From: Mytilus galloprovincialis
Lineage: Eukaryota > Mollusca > Bivalvia > Mytilida > Mytilidae
DNA: 64,000 bases
Assembly: GCF_965363235.1 (NCBI RefSeq)
Contig: NC_134848.1
Coordinates: 61,962,181 to 62,026,180, forward strand
Direction of reading: 5' to 3'
Positions 36,040 through 48,699 of the stretch are shown in pieces (position 1 is the stretch's first letter; each line of letters begins with the position of its first letter). The translations under genes and the position numbers were made by a program. Below the pieces are notes generated by a model that made no database searches, was not told where the DNA came from, and saw only the letters and a program-made list of their open reading frames with translations.

Positions 36040-36505
36040 AATTAATAGAAACAACAATGTGTCCAAAGTACACGGATGCCCCACTCGCACTATCCTTTTC
36101 CATGTTCCATGGACCGTGAAATTGGCTAATTATCTAATTTGGCATTAAAAGAAGAAAGATCATATAAGCAACAAGTGTACTAAGTTTCAAGTTGATTGGA
36201 CTTCAGCTTCATCAAAAACTACCTTGACCAAAAACTTTAACCTGAAACTCCCACTTTCATTTTCTATGTTCAGTGGACCGTGAAATTGGAGTCAAAAGTC
36301 TACTTTGGCTTAAAAATTAGAAAGATCATCTCCTAAGCAACAAGTGTGCTAAGTTTCAAGTTGATTGGACTTCAGCTTCATCAAAAACTACCTTGACCAA
36401 AAACTTTAACCTGGACGTACGAACAGAACCACAGACGGACGGACGAACGGAGCCACAGACCAGAAAACATAATGCCCCTGTACTATCGTAGGTGGGGCAT
36501 AAAAA
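36040..36505 (-). repeat. Inverted copy of the GCCCCATTTATGGGCATTAT family
   Basis: It reads AACAATGTGTCCAAAGTACA, CATGGACCGTGAAATTGG, AGATCATATAAGCAACAAG, then a second similar block from 36250, and ends with a GGACGGACGAACGGAG microsatellite and AACATAATGCCCC. The central block (TTTCAAGTTGATTGGACTTC to AACTTTAACCTG) is present twice. Confidence 0.75.
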
Positions 36506-36954
36506 TTGATCTTAACTGACCTCTAATCTAAACCATCAATGATTCTGCAATGAGGAGTACCCCAAATTGCACCCATGCTTGATTAAATTCGAATTTTCAA
36601 AAGTCGAATAACAGAGCTTTAGTTTGTTTAATTTCTTCAAATATTTTGAACAATTATTTTTGCTAAATAGTTGCAAATTGGGTACCGTGACGTTAGATGT
36701 CTTTTGGTTATTTTTGTCCTAAGTTTGCTAGTCTTATTGACGCATACCACACTTCTTCATGTTGTCACTGTTGTATCGGTCATATTATAACTAACCTCAG
36801 TTTGTTTGACATTTTGTTATTTTAATAAAAACAGGAAAGTTCTGATATATCGACAGCTGTTGTTGATAAGAAAAGGCATCGTGGTTTCATCAAAATATAA
36901 CAAAGCAATTTTTATTTACGAAAATTTTCTTAAATTGATAAAATATATATGTAG

Positions 36955-37062
36955 ATATGTATCATTGAAGACCTGTTGGTGACCTTCTGCTGTTGTTTTT
37001 TTCTATGGTCGGGTTGTTGTCTCTTTGGCACATTCCCCATTTCCATTCTCAATTTTATTATT
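36955..37062 (+). repeat. 3' end of a CGCCTGTCCCAAGTCAGGAG-family copy
   Basis: It contains GAAGACCTGTTGGTGACCTT, TCGGGTTGTTGTCTCTTTGG and CCATTTCCATTCTCAATTTT, the shared 3' end, followed by an ATT-rich tail. Confidence 0.7.
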
Positions 37063-37255
37063 TTATTATTCATCAAGTATAAACGCATCAAATAAAACGA
37101 ATGCAAAAGAAGACACCAAGAGCTTTTACTTATTGTAAAACACAGATGCATACAAACAGTTGATTAATCTCTCAAAAGTCGTCCTGAATATGCATGAAAT
37201 ATTTGACACTGGACGTTAAACTATGAGTGGCCGTTCGTGTCATTGGCGGTATGAA

Positions 37256-37555
37256 CATACCGTATGAAATTTTCAACGCGTTGGTTTTTATTTTCAACGC
37301 GTTGGTTTCTATTATCAACGCGTTGGTTTTTACTTTCAGCGCGTTGGATTTTACTGTCAACGCGTTGGTTTTTACTTTCAACGCGTTGGTTTTTACTTTC
37401 AACGCGTTGGTTTTTGTTATCAACGCGTTGGTTTTTATTATCTACGCGTTGATTTTCATTTCAACGCGTTGGTTTTACTTTCAACGCGTTGGTTCGTACT
37501 TCATACGGTATGAAAAACCAACGCGTTGGTTTTCAATTCCATACCGTAAGTTTTC
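37256..37555. repeat. 21 bp tandem array of the palindrome CAACGCGTTG
   Basis: About eleven units of 21 bp each contain CAACGCGTTG followed by GTTTTTA(C/T)TTT. Because 21 is a multiple of three, open frames cross the array on both strands and yield seven-residue repeats (FNALVFI, TRWFLLS); I treat these as by-products. The array is framed by ATACCGTATGAAA on the left (about 37257) and two copies of that motif on the right: CATACGGTATGAAA near 37502 and CCATACCGTAAG near 37541. A weak framing palindrome thus surrounds the array. It ends less than 90 bp before the LTR element. Confidence 0.85.
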
Positions 37556-37631
37556 CACTTCTGTCTACCAATCAACATACTTGTAACAAAGTACAATCTT
37601 GTCAACCGTTCGGACGTACTCCAGATTGTTG

Positions 37632-37811
37632 CGCCAGTAAGCAGAGAAAACATAACACATGTGATCGTTAATGAGGCACATTTAATAATGATCGTGAGGC
37701 GGTAAACAGTAAAGGGAAATAACCCATCAATCATACATGTATAATCATGACACATGGAGTAAGGGAGATAATACAGATTAATACATGTGACAATCAATAC
37801 AATACATTGGC
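37632..37811 (-). repeat. 3' LTR of the Gypsy-type element
   Basis: 180 bp direct repeat, nearly identical to 43118-43297. The short terminal GCCA and TGGC sequences are inverted relative to each other on the minus strand. The outer border is followed by the GTTG target duplication. Confidence 0.92.
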
Positions 37812-38148
37812 GCAACTTCTTTTCTCCCTCTCTCTCTTTACAATTGTCAACTAATAATCTCTGTTATTATAAGAACATGAATAAAAATAAATGTTATCAA
37901 TATGCATAAACTAAACACATAGCTATCAATAAGAAACAAAATAATTCTGACATTTTTTTTTCCATCTCCTTTAAAGTCTCTATATCTTCATCAAATTCAT
38001 ATTACTATATACGTAGTTAAGCAAAAAATACTGTGCATATACATTGTAGTAAACATAAAATAAGCAGTAAATGAAATACGACGTACATTTTGTTGTATCT
38101 GATTCTCTAAGTAAACAATTAACCCAAGGTGACGAGTGAGCATCAAGT

Positions 38149-41100
38149 TTAAAAGGAAATGAAATCTTTAAACCGCGCTGGCGTTTTCAATTCGGAGAGC
38201 TTACGGAGAACGCGCTTATTATCTTGTTCAGTGCTCGAGTTACTAAGTGTCAAGTCATGTTCGAGACTATTATCATGTTGCGCAGTCGGCTCGTCCAGAT
38301 TTTCAACATCGTCGATATTTTCGCAAATAAGAATAGGCGGGGGCTCCGCGCGTTCTGGTGGTAGGTCACGGATAGGCCCAAGAAGGCTATCTTCGTCATG
38401 GCCATCTGAATCAGACTCCTCATTGTACACATTCTGAGAATATCTTGGATTTTGCTGGGCACTTATAGTGTTTAAAACTTTATAACATTCCGAAAGTTTT
38501 ACTTTGTAGGACGAGGCGCGGAGTTGATTGCCTGAGAATTTTTTGATGAAACACCATTCGCCATCACGGGCTACAACAAGGTACCGATCTCGCGATTGGG
38601 TCTTTGATCTGTCGGTATAAAGGTAAACCAAATCCCCTATATTAATATCAGGGGTCGGACGACCGGGTCGACTGCATTTAGAATTTTCGCTAAATCCGTG
38701 ATTTTTATATCGAGCCTCGTGCTGTGCGCGAATAAGGTTCATGTCAGAAATTGGCAACTGTTCATGAGTAAATTGACTTCTTTGAGTCCATAGTTCGCGG
38801 GAGGACAATCCACGCTGGCGAAGCCTAGAATTAAGTCTCGTAGTAGCTATAACTAGTGTATTTTCAGATAGAGGAGAATGATCGTGTTCCTCACGAAGTA
38901 ACTCGTCTTCGAGCTCAGCGATGGCTTTATCGGCAACTGGATTTTTGTTCCGATTTTTAACACGGCCAATTTCAACTGATATGTTGAGTTGCTTTAAGTA
39001 TGAATCGTCACATAAAGGGCGAAAACCCGGGGCCGGGTCAACTCGAACGACAACACTTGGACCGTTTAAAGGCTTTAACGGTATCAATAAGTGTATGAGC
39101 CCATCTCGCAAGCTACCTAGTTTTTCGTCTTTGATAAAGCATGTACTAGTGTACGACGTTACAGTTTCTCTGACGACCAGTATGAGTTGGCGGTTGCGCT
39201 TAAGAACGTCGGCCACGTAAGATATGCCAACCAAGTCCGGTGGGTCTTCTGAAGACTGCTCGACGAGGCTCTTAGGGAACCGTTTTAAAGACGCGCATGT
39301 GTGACAGGAGTCACTAGCCTGTTCGGCCGCCTTTGGCATGTCTAAAGCGTAAAAGTGGCGCTTTAAGACGAGGTTTAATTGGTGTTTTGACGGATGGTCC
39401 AACTTAATATGTAGAGCAGTGACGAGTCCGTCAAGAACGTTACGTGGAACAATGATCAATTCGTTGGGAGGAGCAAGAGGATCACAACGCCGAACAACTA
39501 ACAAACCGTCTTTGGCGATTGATGCAACATTCAGGTAACGTTTGACGTCTTTAATGTTTGTCAGTTTTTTGGAGGGCCGGGTGCCTTGTTTTAAATGAGC
39601 GTGAGTGCGTCTAAGATCAGGGCATTCTGATTGAATATTAATCCAGGCCGACCTGGTGGTGAAAGGTAAGCGAAATTCGTCATTGAGAACGTCTTGAATG
39701 CTTACGGCTCGAACGACAGAATCTTCGGTACGCGATATAAAGCAACAAACCTGACAATTAGGCTCTGTACAAACGGGTGCGTTTCTGCTTGCAAAGTCGG
39801 ATGGAATATTTGCACGACCGGATAAATGGTTGACGCTGACCTGGTATCGGCTTACAACAGAAAGAAACGATGTGACACGCGGACTGGCCGAAAATTCACC
39901 GCGACATAGTTTTTCAAATCCCTGTACGCATGGTTTACTATCTGTCAACACATTCGCTTGCAGTTTTGACTGAATAATAAAGGGACTGAAATGTTTGACA
40001 CTAGCGGCAATGGAAAGCGCTTCGATTTCACACGGTAGCCACAACACTTGATGTTTACGCAACTTAGCACTGAAAAATCCTGCTAAGGACACTTTACCGT
40101 CACGATTTATGTATAGGGTCGCTCCGATACCGCGTTTAGTGACGGAACCGTCTGTGACTATCCACAGTTGATCACTGCATTTAGATAGCGTGATGGCTTT
40201 ACGGGAGCTCAGAGACTTTTGGGCAAACTCAAAATGTTCTCTTAGTATGTCGGACCAAATAATTTTGTCAGCTGATTTCATACCACTTATTTTCTCTTCT
40301 AATGGGGCAATTAAATTGGAACAATTCGGAATGACGCGGCTTAGCATCTTGTACAAACCGATAAATGATCAAAGACCCCACACAGTGTCTGGTACGGGAC
40401 ACGAGGCTAGTGTTGCTACTCTGTGTGTGCTAGCGGAAATCGAACCCTGTGACCAAATCCAACCTAGGATTGTTATCGATTTTGGGCAAATAACAGTTTT
40501 GCTAGGTGATAGGCAAATTCCTGATTTTTGTAGCGACTGAAGAACGCACTCCCAATTGTATAAAAGCTCCTCCGGGGTATTACCGCCACAAAATAAGTCA
40601 TCTGCCAACTTAGCTACGCAACCTTTTTGTAAGAAATCCCCCACTATACGACACATTAGTTCTTCAAGAGCCGTTTCGGAACCAGGCATTCCCATCGCAC
40701 AACGTGTATATACGCGAACTCCACGGTAAGGGGTCGCGACTCCGCAATACTTCATCGAATCTTTTGCAAGGGGGATTTGGTAAAATGCGCTCGTAAGATC
40801 AGACTTGATTATATATTTCCACTGTGCGATCGTACGGAGTGTGGAATCCACGTCAGGCATAAGAGAGGGTTGCGGCTTACTATATCTGCCAACATCGGCA
40901 AATGCTGTCACAAGTCGGAAACCACCGGAAGCTTTTTTGACAAGAAATGAAGGGTTAATATACTCAACTGAAATTCCGACGTCTTCGGGTTTACGGAACA
41001 CTCCTTTACATTCCAATTCGTCAAATTTGTTTTGGAGTTCTACCAAATTATTTTTTGAATACTGTGGCATTCTACCTTTCCGTTGGGGAGGCTGGACAGG

Positions 41101-42141
41101 ACCCATATTAAGAGATGCTTCAAAAGGACCTATTTCCCCATTATAACCTTCAAAGTTAGGACTAAAAACTTCACTGAACTTTCGAAGAAGTTCATTAAAC
41201 TGGGTTTGGAGATCTGGACTAAGTAAATTATCTGGGTCTACAGAGACTTGTTTGAAAAATTGGGAAGTATGTGTGGAGTCTATGTAGTTTGTTGTTTTTA
41301 TGTCACGGATATTGTCCGGTGCCTCTGGTGCGTTGTTTATGGTAGTCGTAAGTCGTACTCGACAGAAATGTTCATTTCGTTGTATGAACTGCGGTACCGA
41401 CGTGTTATTCACGATGCGTATTTTGCCTGCGACCGACTGAGCAATTTGGGGACTTGGCCAATCTTTCGTACGAGAAGCGTCAGTGTGAGGCTCGACCGCG
41501 AGAATGCAATCCGATTCTATTTCCGATGGGATGTCGTATTCGCCGTAACATCCTGGCCAAACTACTGAACTTGCTGATGGAGCCCGGATAAGAAAGGCCT
41601 GTGTTCTACGTACGCGAGTATTACTAGAGTTAAGTTCCTCGTTTGGGCTACCATACATAACAGTTACCTTATCGCGTATTACGATTTTATGTTTGCTAGG
41701 GAAAATCGCTGACATGAAAGGAATACCGGCGAGTATATCAACGTCCAAGTCGTTCACTACTAGGGCCTCTAACTGTAACTCGATTCCGTCTCCCGAAAGT
41801 GTGAAATGACATTCACCAACTATATTTAACGGGGTAACACCGTCAGCTTGTAAAGCGGAATGGTTGCTTTTCTTGATTGTTACGCCGATGTAATCCGCGG
41901 AAGAAGCTTTTATCATACTCACCTCAGCACCCGTATCTAGTGTTAGCTCAAGTGGGAAATGTTTATAAAATGCCTTAAAGTAAGGGGACTGTTTAGTGCT
42001 CACCCGTCTTAAAGCAGATACAACTCTGAGCTTACTAGGACCTACATTATCATTTAAAAATGAGACTTGTTCATTATCAACATTGTCCTCAGACTCACTA
42101 TCACCTACTTCTGTACAATAAGATTGCCTTACTCTGGACAT
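38149..42141 (-). other. pol region of the Gypsy-type element
   Basis: Family parts in order along the minus strand: an aspartic protease (DTGA motif) near 41.9 kb; reverse transcriptase near 40.4-41.0 kb with a LADD catalytic box; RNase H (TDGS and TDSK boxes) near 39.8-40.2 kb; integrase with an HHCC zinc-binding module near 39.3-39.45 kb and a DDE-type core near 38.9-39.25 kb; and a C-terminal tail rich in acidic residues. Host function is not implied. Part of the fossil element described for 37632-43297. Confidence 0.9.
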
Positions 42142-42179
42142 ATATTGTTTGTCTTCATCAGGTAAATGTTTACAAGTAC

Positions 42180-43001
42180 TTAAAAATGTTGGGACGGACG
42201 ACCTGCTTGCTTACATAAAATACAACACTTTATTTGACGACCAGTTCTTATACTACCTGTCTTTTTTGCACTTCTGTCAAAATGTTTGTCTTTTATTGAC
42301 GCCCGTAAAACTTTGGCATCAGTGGCTGAATGAATTTCGTCAAGTAAACTATCAAGTGCCTGTGAAATTTCAGGTTTCAAAGAAGCTAATGTTTTTGACC
42401 GTAACTCAGTTCCATATCGCTGCTTCACTAGGTTGGGCAAGTCACGATTAATAAGTCTTAACCAAGTTAGTACAATCAGGTTTTCCAAAGAAGGCGATAG
42501 TTCTTCGTCGGCTTCAGGTACTTCTCCGTGGTGATGAATATTGCCACCGGCACGAAGCATATTGTCTTCAATAAAACTAGCCAATCGCTGAAATAAGTCC
42601 TCAGGACGCTCATCTGGTTCCAAAAAGATGCTATTAAAATCAAGAAAGTGTCCACCAGTAGACTGAAATCCGTAGTGTAGACGAATTGACTGCCAAATAG
42701 AATTAATGGATGTCCCAAGCATAAGGTCCAAATGTGTGCACTTTTGGGCTGCTGTTCGTCGGTTAGCTTCGGCAACCGCCTCGCCATCGTCAACAATGCC
42801 ACGTAAAGGATTGGCGTTGGTTTTCTTCAGCCATGTAAATCCATCTACAAGGAACGCTGCGAAGTTTTGATCAAGGGACAAGGTATATTGTAAGTTTTGT
42901 CTCCATGCTTCAAATGATGTTATTGTTTCAACTTTTGAGAGTGACCATTGTTTTGGAGCACGTGTGCCTGCCATTTTGTAAAGATCAGATAAGTCCAACA
43001 A
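42180..43001 (-). other. gag-like region of the Gypsy-type element
   Basis: A frame of about 270 residues lies directly after the 5' LTR leader. It has a helical, Trp- and Leu-rich composition typical of capsid regions and ends with a CILC-type zinc-knuckle beginning. It precedes the protease region, as expected. Assignment rests mainly on position. Confidence 0.75.
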
Positions 43002-43117
43002 TAGAAAATGTTGTCGTGTTAGTCAGAATAAATGACAAATTTTCCTGCTCACCTTTTGCTTCTAGAGTGGAATAATGTTCAAATTGTTGAGTTATTTGAG
43101 ATGTGGGTTTCTTAAAC

Positions 43118-43297
43118 CGCTAGTAAGCAGAGAAAACATAACACATGTGATCGTTAATGAGGCACATTTAATAATGATCGTGAGGCGGTAAACAGTAAAG
43201 GGAAATAACCCATCAATCATACATGTATAATCATGACACATGGAGTAAGGGAGATAATACAGATTAATACATGTGACAATCAATACAATACATTGGC
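43118..43297 (-). repeat. 5' LTR of the Gypsy-type element
   Basis: 180 bp direct repeat, nearly identical to 37632-37811. On the minus strand it leads into the gag-like region after a short leader of about 120 bp. Confidence 0.92.
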
Positions 43298-43299
43298 GT

Positions 43300-45915
43300 T
43301 GTTATGTTTCAATCAATCAACGTTTCCAACTGAGTGCAGAACAAACCACAAGCCGAGAGTGGTTATGGCCTCCAAATGCAAATTGGTTTAGGTATTTTGT
43401 CTTATGAAAAGTCTGACTGTATGTCGTGAAAATTCCCAAATGAAAACACACTTAAAAGAAAACCACACACATTTCTATCTCTGATATGATCTTTTTACTA
43501 CGATTTTCATTATGAAAGATAAAATTTCGTATCAGGCCAAAACAGAGTGACTTACGTGGGGGTGGGGTGGGGGGGGGGGTGATTTCTAATTAAGATGTAG
43601 TATGGTTCCAAATGGGATTATTAGAAAATATTCCAAATATTTCTTTTGAATCAATATTTTGCGTGTTTGTTTTTGCTTGTATCTGCCTAGTGTGTGGCTA
43701 CGAGATTTGTCCAATAAAGTGTCAATAGTAATAAACACTGGTTCATAAGATAAAATGTTCTTTTTTCAAGTATCAACTTTTTATCTTGTTTTAAGTTTTT
43801 AATTTAAAAAAAAAAAGGAAATATTCCATTCATTATGGACCCCATTTTCGACAATTAACATTTTTGCTTGTTTTGGTTTTGTTTGTTTGTCTGTTTCCAT
43901 CGGTTTTTCCGTAGTTTTTTTAAATCATGACAAAATATCGTGATTAAACGTTTGATCAATAAAGTCATATTAACAACCAAACATAAATAGGCCATTCGGA
44001 CTTTAATTCGTGATATCTATAAATAGTGATAAGCAATCAACAACACAAATATTGCTAAATATTTACAACGATTTTTGAGAAGCTATTTTTAGTTTTAAAC
44101 AATTCTAAGTTATTAAGTACTGATAAATAAACTTTTCAAATTATCTAAACTAAAACATTGACTTGGTACAAAGACATTATGAATACCCCCGGTATAACAA
44201 TGACAGACAGACAGACATGCTATTGTCTTTTCATTTCAAATTTTTTGCTTTTACTTGCATTTATGTAAAATTTATTTTTCATTGCCAATAAAGCAAAAAA
44301 TAATAAAAATTAATCGAATGAAACTTACTAGATATGAGCAGCACGACAGCTGCAAATTTAATGCAGGACCTGATTACCTTTCCGGGACACCTAACATTCG
44401 CAGGAAACGCGGTATAATTGCATATGAATTAGCTATAAACTCGAATCAAAAAGACAATAATGCGATACATATTGAATTTAAGACAACTTAAAAACAACGT
44501 TTTATATGTTTATGAAGTGAGTTTTATTTCTAATCAAAATATAATCCACCAAAAGCAATGACTGACTTCGTAAATAGTTGTAATCATGAGATCACTGTGT
44601 GTTGCTTGAACGAAAAAAAAATCGTATCAAATAAGACGGTTATTATGATAAATTTAAAGATAAAGCAAACTTAATAAGAGGGAAGTACTTGATAAAAATC
44701 AATACTTGTTTTATCATTTAGTTCAATGTAACAAGGTGAATTCGAATTCATTTGTGTTTTTTTTTATTTGTAATACATTATGTCTTTACTCTATTAGAAA
44801 GTTAATATAAACATCTATAAAATTTATCGTTATTGTTTCTTTCTTTTTTTGGAAAAAAAATATAGATTAAACAGATCGCAATTTAAAAAAATCCCTTTTT
44901 GTGCCCAATAAGGACAATATCAGATTTTTGTAAATTTCATTATCTGATATTTTGTTTACTCCATTAACCAGACTCTGGTCAAGGGAATACAATGCTTGTA
45001 ATTCTAGTCTCTGTGAGTATTTATTTTGAGTCGGAAATCTTTAAGCATGTTATTTGTCTGTAAAATGTGTACGTTGAATTAAAATAACAAAAAAATATAT
45101 GTTGAGATGTTATTTCTTTTCTATGAAGTCGAAATTTCCATTTTTGTTACATTTTGGACACTATAACAGCCTACTGAAATATGCAAAGGATCGTATCAAC
45201 CAATAAATCAGAAACGAACAATTAAAACGATGGCATGCGATGTTACAAGATTTCAGCATATATTGATAAACATTCCGACAAATTGAAATGTGTAATATGA
45301 TGTCAATTATATAAACAACTTAAAGTCATATGAAACTTCAAATGAAAACTAATTATTGCATATGTTTTATTTCATAACTTAATGGTTAGTTCGCATTATT
45401 AAACTTATGTTCATATACTATTTTTAAAGAAAATTCTATAATTTGTAAAATTTTTACGAAATTTACTTATTGTAAGTTGACGTATGCTTCAAGTAAACAA
45501 TTCACTGATATGTTTTCCGAATGCAGTGTACTCAGCGTGACCTTTCTTGTAAACTCATAAATAAACTATTATCTTATTGTTATTCACGTGGTCAATGTCC
45601 ATGCTTGTCTATTGATTGTTTACTATAAAGTTTACAATCGGTAACCTATGGGCTTCAAAACACGACAATTATTAAGCAGCCATATTTTCACATCATAACT
45701 TGCCGATGGAATTGTTTTGCGTAAACAATGATTGAATCGTGCACGGAAGACTAAGTTAATGATATGAAGAATTGAATAAACTTTATTTTTTCGCAAGTCA
45801 CTCGTTTCATGTGACTTTCAGACAATACACAAATAATACAATTGTATTGTACAAATAATACGTTGTGAAACATAACGAAAGTAGTAATTTATAAATAGAT
45901 ATGGATGAATCTGAC
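43300..45915. other. Gene-free AT-rich stretch
   Basis: No supported exon. It has a G-rich run near 43558-43580 and a short diverged tail of the reverse-transcriptase repeat family near 44330-44415 (GAGCAGCACGACAGCTGCAA, TTTCCGGGACACCTAACATT). Short frames elsewhere have no domain. Confidence 0.45.
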
Positions 45916-45918
45916 AGA

Positions 45919-46027
<109 letters not shown>

Positions 46028-46219
46028 ATAAATACATTGTAGTGGAAATAACTACTTTTGGAGTGTCAAAAGTTCTTTGAAAGTACTTGATAGATTGCAT
46101 GATCATATCGTTGATTTCAAATATTTTCAAAGTTTAGATTTTTCTACTCTATATGTACCTACTTGTATCCTAATTATGATAATCTCATTAAGAAAGCATT
46201 CACACACCTAATGAAATGA

Positions 46220-46960
46220 CATCTAAAAAGTCTAAACGAAAAGTACGTGCTCAAACTCACTTAGGTCAATTTCTAGTTACAACAAACAATAGGTATATGT
46301 TAATTTGGTTTGATACGATAATTGTATTTGAATTTTTATTCCGTTTATCGTTAAGCTATCGGAATTCCCATTGGAACTTACTGTGCACCACTTATTGCAG
46401 ACATGTTTCTGTATTGGTATGGGTTACTAACATTTGCAAAACAACATCTGATACAAAAATTTAATAACACTTTCTGATATATGGATAAATTTTGGCACTC
46501 AATAATGACGTCTTCTGTATGTACACGAACGATATTTATCCTGCTGAACTAACTTTAAATAAAGCTATTATTAACAACGGAGACTGCCCTTTCTTGGATC
46601 TTCACATCTATATCATTTAACGGGAAGCTTAAAAGACCAAAATTTACGATAAAACAGATGATTTTACATTTCCATATTTTTAAGTAGTGACGTTCCCTTG
46701 TCACCATCTTGTTTTACATATCTTAACTTATATGATTCGCTCGTGTATGTAATAACGTATGTGGTTTTAGAGAAGGAAACCAATGTATTATTAAAAATTA
46801 TTACATGTACACTAGGGTTTTCGATATCACAAACTAGTCAAAACATTTACTAAATTTCATCACCAGATCATCTAAAACCAGTTGTTGGTATGATACGTGT
46901 TATGTTCTTCTCTTGTATTTTATGATGGTAAGATACTCAACCCATAACGAGAGGGATTAT
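46220..46960 (+). pseudogene. Broken reverse transcriptase fragment (Penelope-like?)
   Basis: Short readable blocks are GIPIGTYCAPLIADMFLYWY near 46357-46416, CPFLDLHIYI near 46588-46617, and a KIYDKTDDFTFP-like piece near 46643-46678. These resemble an RT family frequent in bivalve genomes, whose other member in this window is at 61735-62090. I would place it with Penelope-like elements, but superfamily assignment from such fragments is uncertain. Several stops and frame changes are present. It runs on into the repeat at 46960-47640, which may be its 3' non-coding part. Confidence 0.6.
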
Positions 46961-47640
46961 ACTTGGTATTCATTTCATGCAGACATAATCTTTCAATCAA
47001 TTTAATTGAGGTCTGGAACTGGTATGTTAGTAACTGATAGTAGTCCTTAATTTGTTAATTTATGTATTATTGTCATTTTGTTTAGTTTCTTTTGTTACAT
47101 ATCCTGACATCGGACTGATAATTCTTTTAAAATGAGTTTTACTGTGGGTATTGCTGGCTTTTTTTCTACATTGGCTCAAAAGTTAGGGTGAGGGTTGATA
47201 TATCAAAAACATGTTTAACATTTTATTTATTTCCTTTTGTTACATCTTCTGACATCGGACTCGGACTTCTCTTGAACTGCATTTTATGTGCGTTTTGTTT
47301 TGCGTTTACCTTTCTACATTGTCTAGAGGTATAGGGGGAGGGGGAATCTCATAAACATGTTTAACCCTGCCGCAATTTTGCGCCTGTCCCAAGTCAGGAG
47401 CCTCTGGCCTTTGTTAGTCTTGTATGATTTTTAATTTTAGTTTCTTGTGTATAATTCGGAGTTTAGTATGACGTCCATTATCAGTGTACTAGTATACATA
47501 TTTTTAAGGGGCAAGCTGAAGGACACCTACGGGTGCGGGAGTTTCTCGCTACATTGAAGACCCGTTGGTGGCCTTCGGCTGTTGTCTGCTTTAAGGTCGG
47601 GTTGTTGTCTCTTTGACACATTCCCAATTCCCTTCTCAAT
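46960..47640 (+). repeat. Fullest copy of the CGCCTGTCCCAAGTCAGGAG family
   Basis: In order: AGACATAATCTTTCAATCAA, GAGGTCTGGAACTGGTATGT, CCTGACATCGGACTGATAAT, a second TTCTGACATCGGACTCGGAC block, GCGCCTGTCCCAAGTCAGGA, TTTAGTATGACGTCCATTAT and TTGTCTCTTTGACACATTCC. It is directly downstream of the RT fragment, which suggests that the dispersed family is the 3' end of that retroelement. Confidence 0.75.
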
Positions 47641-47865
47641 TTTATTTGTATCTTAGTTTCTTATATATATTTCGGAGTTTACTATGACTTCCATTAACAC
47701 TGACCTAGTAAATATTTGTGTTAAGGAGAAAGCTGAAGCACGCCTCCTGGTGCGGGATATTCTCTCTGCATTAAAGACCCATTGTTAGCCTTCGACTGTT
47801 TTGCGCTCTTTAGACGGGTTGTTGTCTTTTCGACACATTCCCTTTTTTCATTCTTAATTCTTCAT
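47640..47865 (+). repeat. Second, adjacent copy of the same 3' end
   Basis: It repeats TTCGGAGTTTACTATGACTT, CTGAAGCACGCCTCCTGGTG and GACACATTCCC in tandem with the previous copy, more diverged. Confidence 0.65.
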
Positions 47866-47879
47866 TTATTAAAAAAAAA

Positions 47880-48690
47880 GTTGTTGACATGATACCTGTT
47901 TTATGTAGACGAAACGCAAAAGCGCGTCTGGCATATTAAATTATAATCCTGGTACCTTTGATAACTATTTACACCACTGGGTCGATGCCACTGCTGCTGG
48001 ACGTTTCGTCCCCGAGGGTATCACCAGCCAAGTATTCAAAACTTCGGTGTTGACATGAATGTCAATAATGTGGTAATTTTTATAAATTTCCTGATTACAA
48101 AACTTTGAAATTTTTGATGAACTATGGATTTTCATATCCCAAGCATAGATTACCTAAACCGTATTTGGCACAACTTTTTTGAATTTTGGATGCTCAATGC
48201 TCTTCAACTTTGTACTTGTTTTGCTTTATAAATATTTTGATAATTGCGTCACTGATGAGTCTTATGTAGACGAAACGCGCGTCTGGCGTACTAAATAATA
48301 ACCCTGGTACCTTTGATAACTATTTACACCACTGGGTCGATGCCACTGCTGGTGGACGTGTCTTTCCCGAAGGTATCACCAGCCTAGTATTCAGCACTTC
48401 GGTGTAACATGAATATCAATAATGTGGTCATTTTTATAATTTTCCTGTTTACAAAACTTTGAAAATTTCGAAAAACTAAGGATTTGCTCATCTCAGACAT
48501 TGATTAATTTAGCCGTATTTGGCACAACTTTTTTGAATTTTGGATCCTCAATGCTCTTTAACTTTGTACTTGTTTGGCTTTATAAATATTTTGATATGAG
48601 CGTCACAGATGAGTCTTATATAGACGAAACGCGAGTCTGGCGTAGTAAATTATTATCTTGGTTACTTTGATAACTATTTCTTCTGTTACC
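47880..48690 (+). repeat. Tandem dimer-plus of a roughly 360 bp repeat (GACGAAACGCGCGTCTGGCG)
   Basis: Two full units and the start of a third. Each has TGTAGACGAAACGC, CGCGTCTGGC, TGATAACTATTTACACCACT, GGGTCGATGCCACTGCTG, GTATCACCAGCC, TGGCACAACTTTTTTGAATT and CTTTGTACTTG. Starts are near 47910, 48268 and 48622. An inverted single copy lies at 52285-52670 and a fragment at 34215-34345. Confidence 0.85.
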
Positions 48691-48699
48691 TATTCATCA

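Larger units (their letters stand above)
37632..43297 (-). mobile_element. Young Ty3/Gypsy-type LTR retroelement
   Basis: Two direct repeats of 180 bp (37632-37811 and 43118-43297) bound about 5.3 kb of internal sequence read on the minus strand. GTTG stands at both outer borders (37628-37631, 43298-43301), consistent with a 4 bp target duplication. The internal order is gag-like region, then protease, reverse transcriptase, RNase H and integrase, which is the Ty3/Gypsy order; no envelope region is seen. A purine-rich run lies just inside the 3' LTR. The LTRs are almost identical, so the insertion is recent on an evolutionary scale. The element looks nearly whole but shows about one to two apparent breaks in its coding part, so it is treated as a fossil. 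Confidence 0.93.

Noticed and set aside
37172-37586. Frames on both strands with seven-residue repeats that look like a structural repeat protein
   Set aside because: The 21 bp unit length keeps all frames open by arithmetic. There is no signal peptide or flanking exon, and base composition is that of the array.
38159-41568. Plus-strand frames within the LTR element
   Set aside because: They are antisense shadows of the element's own coding region.
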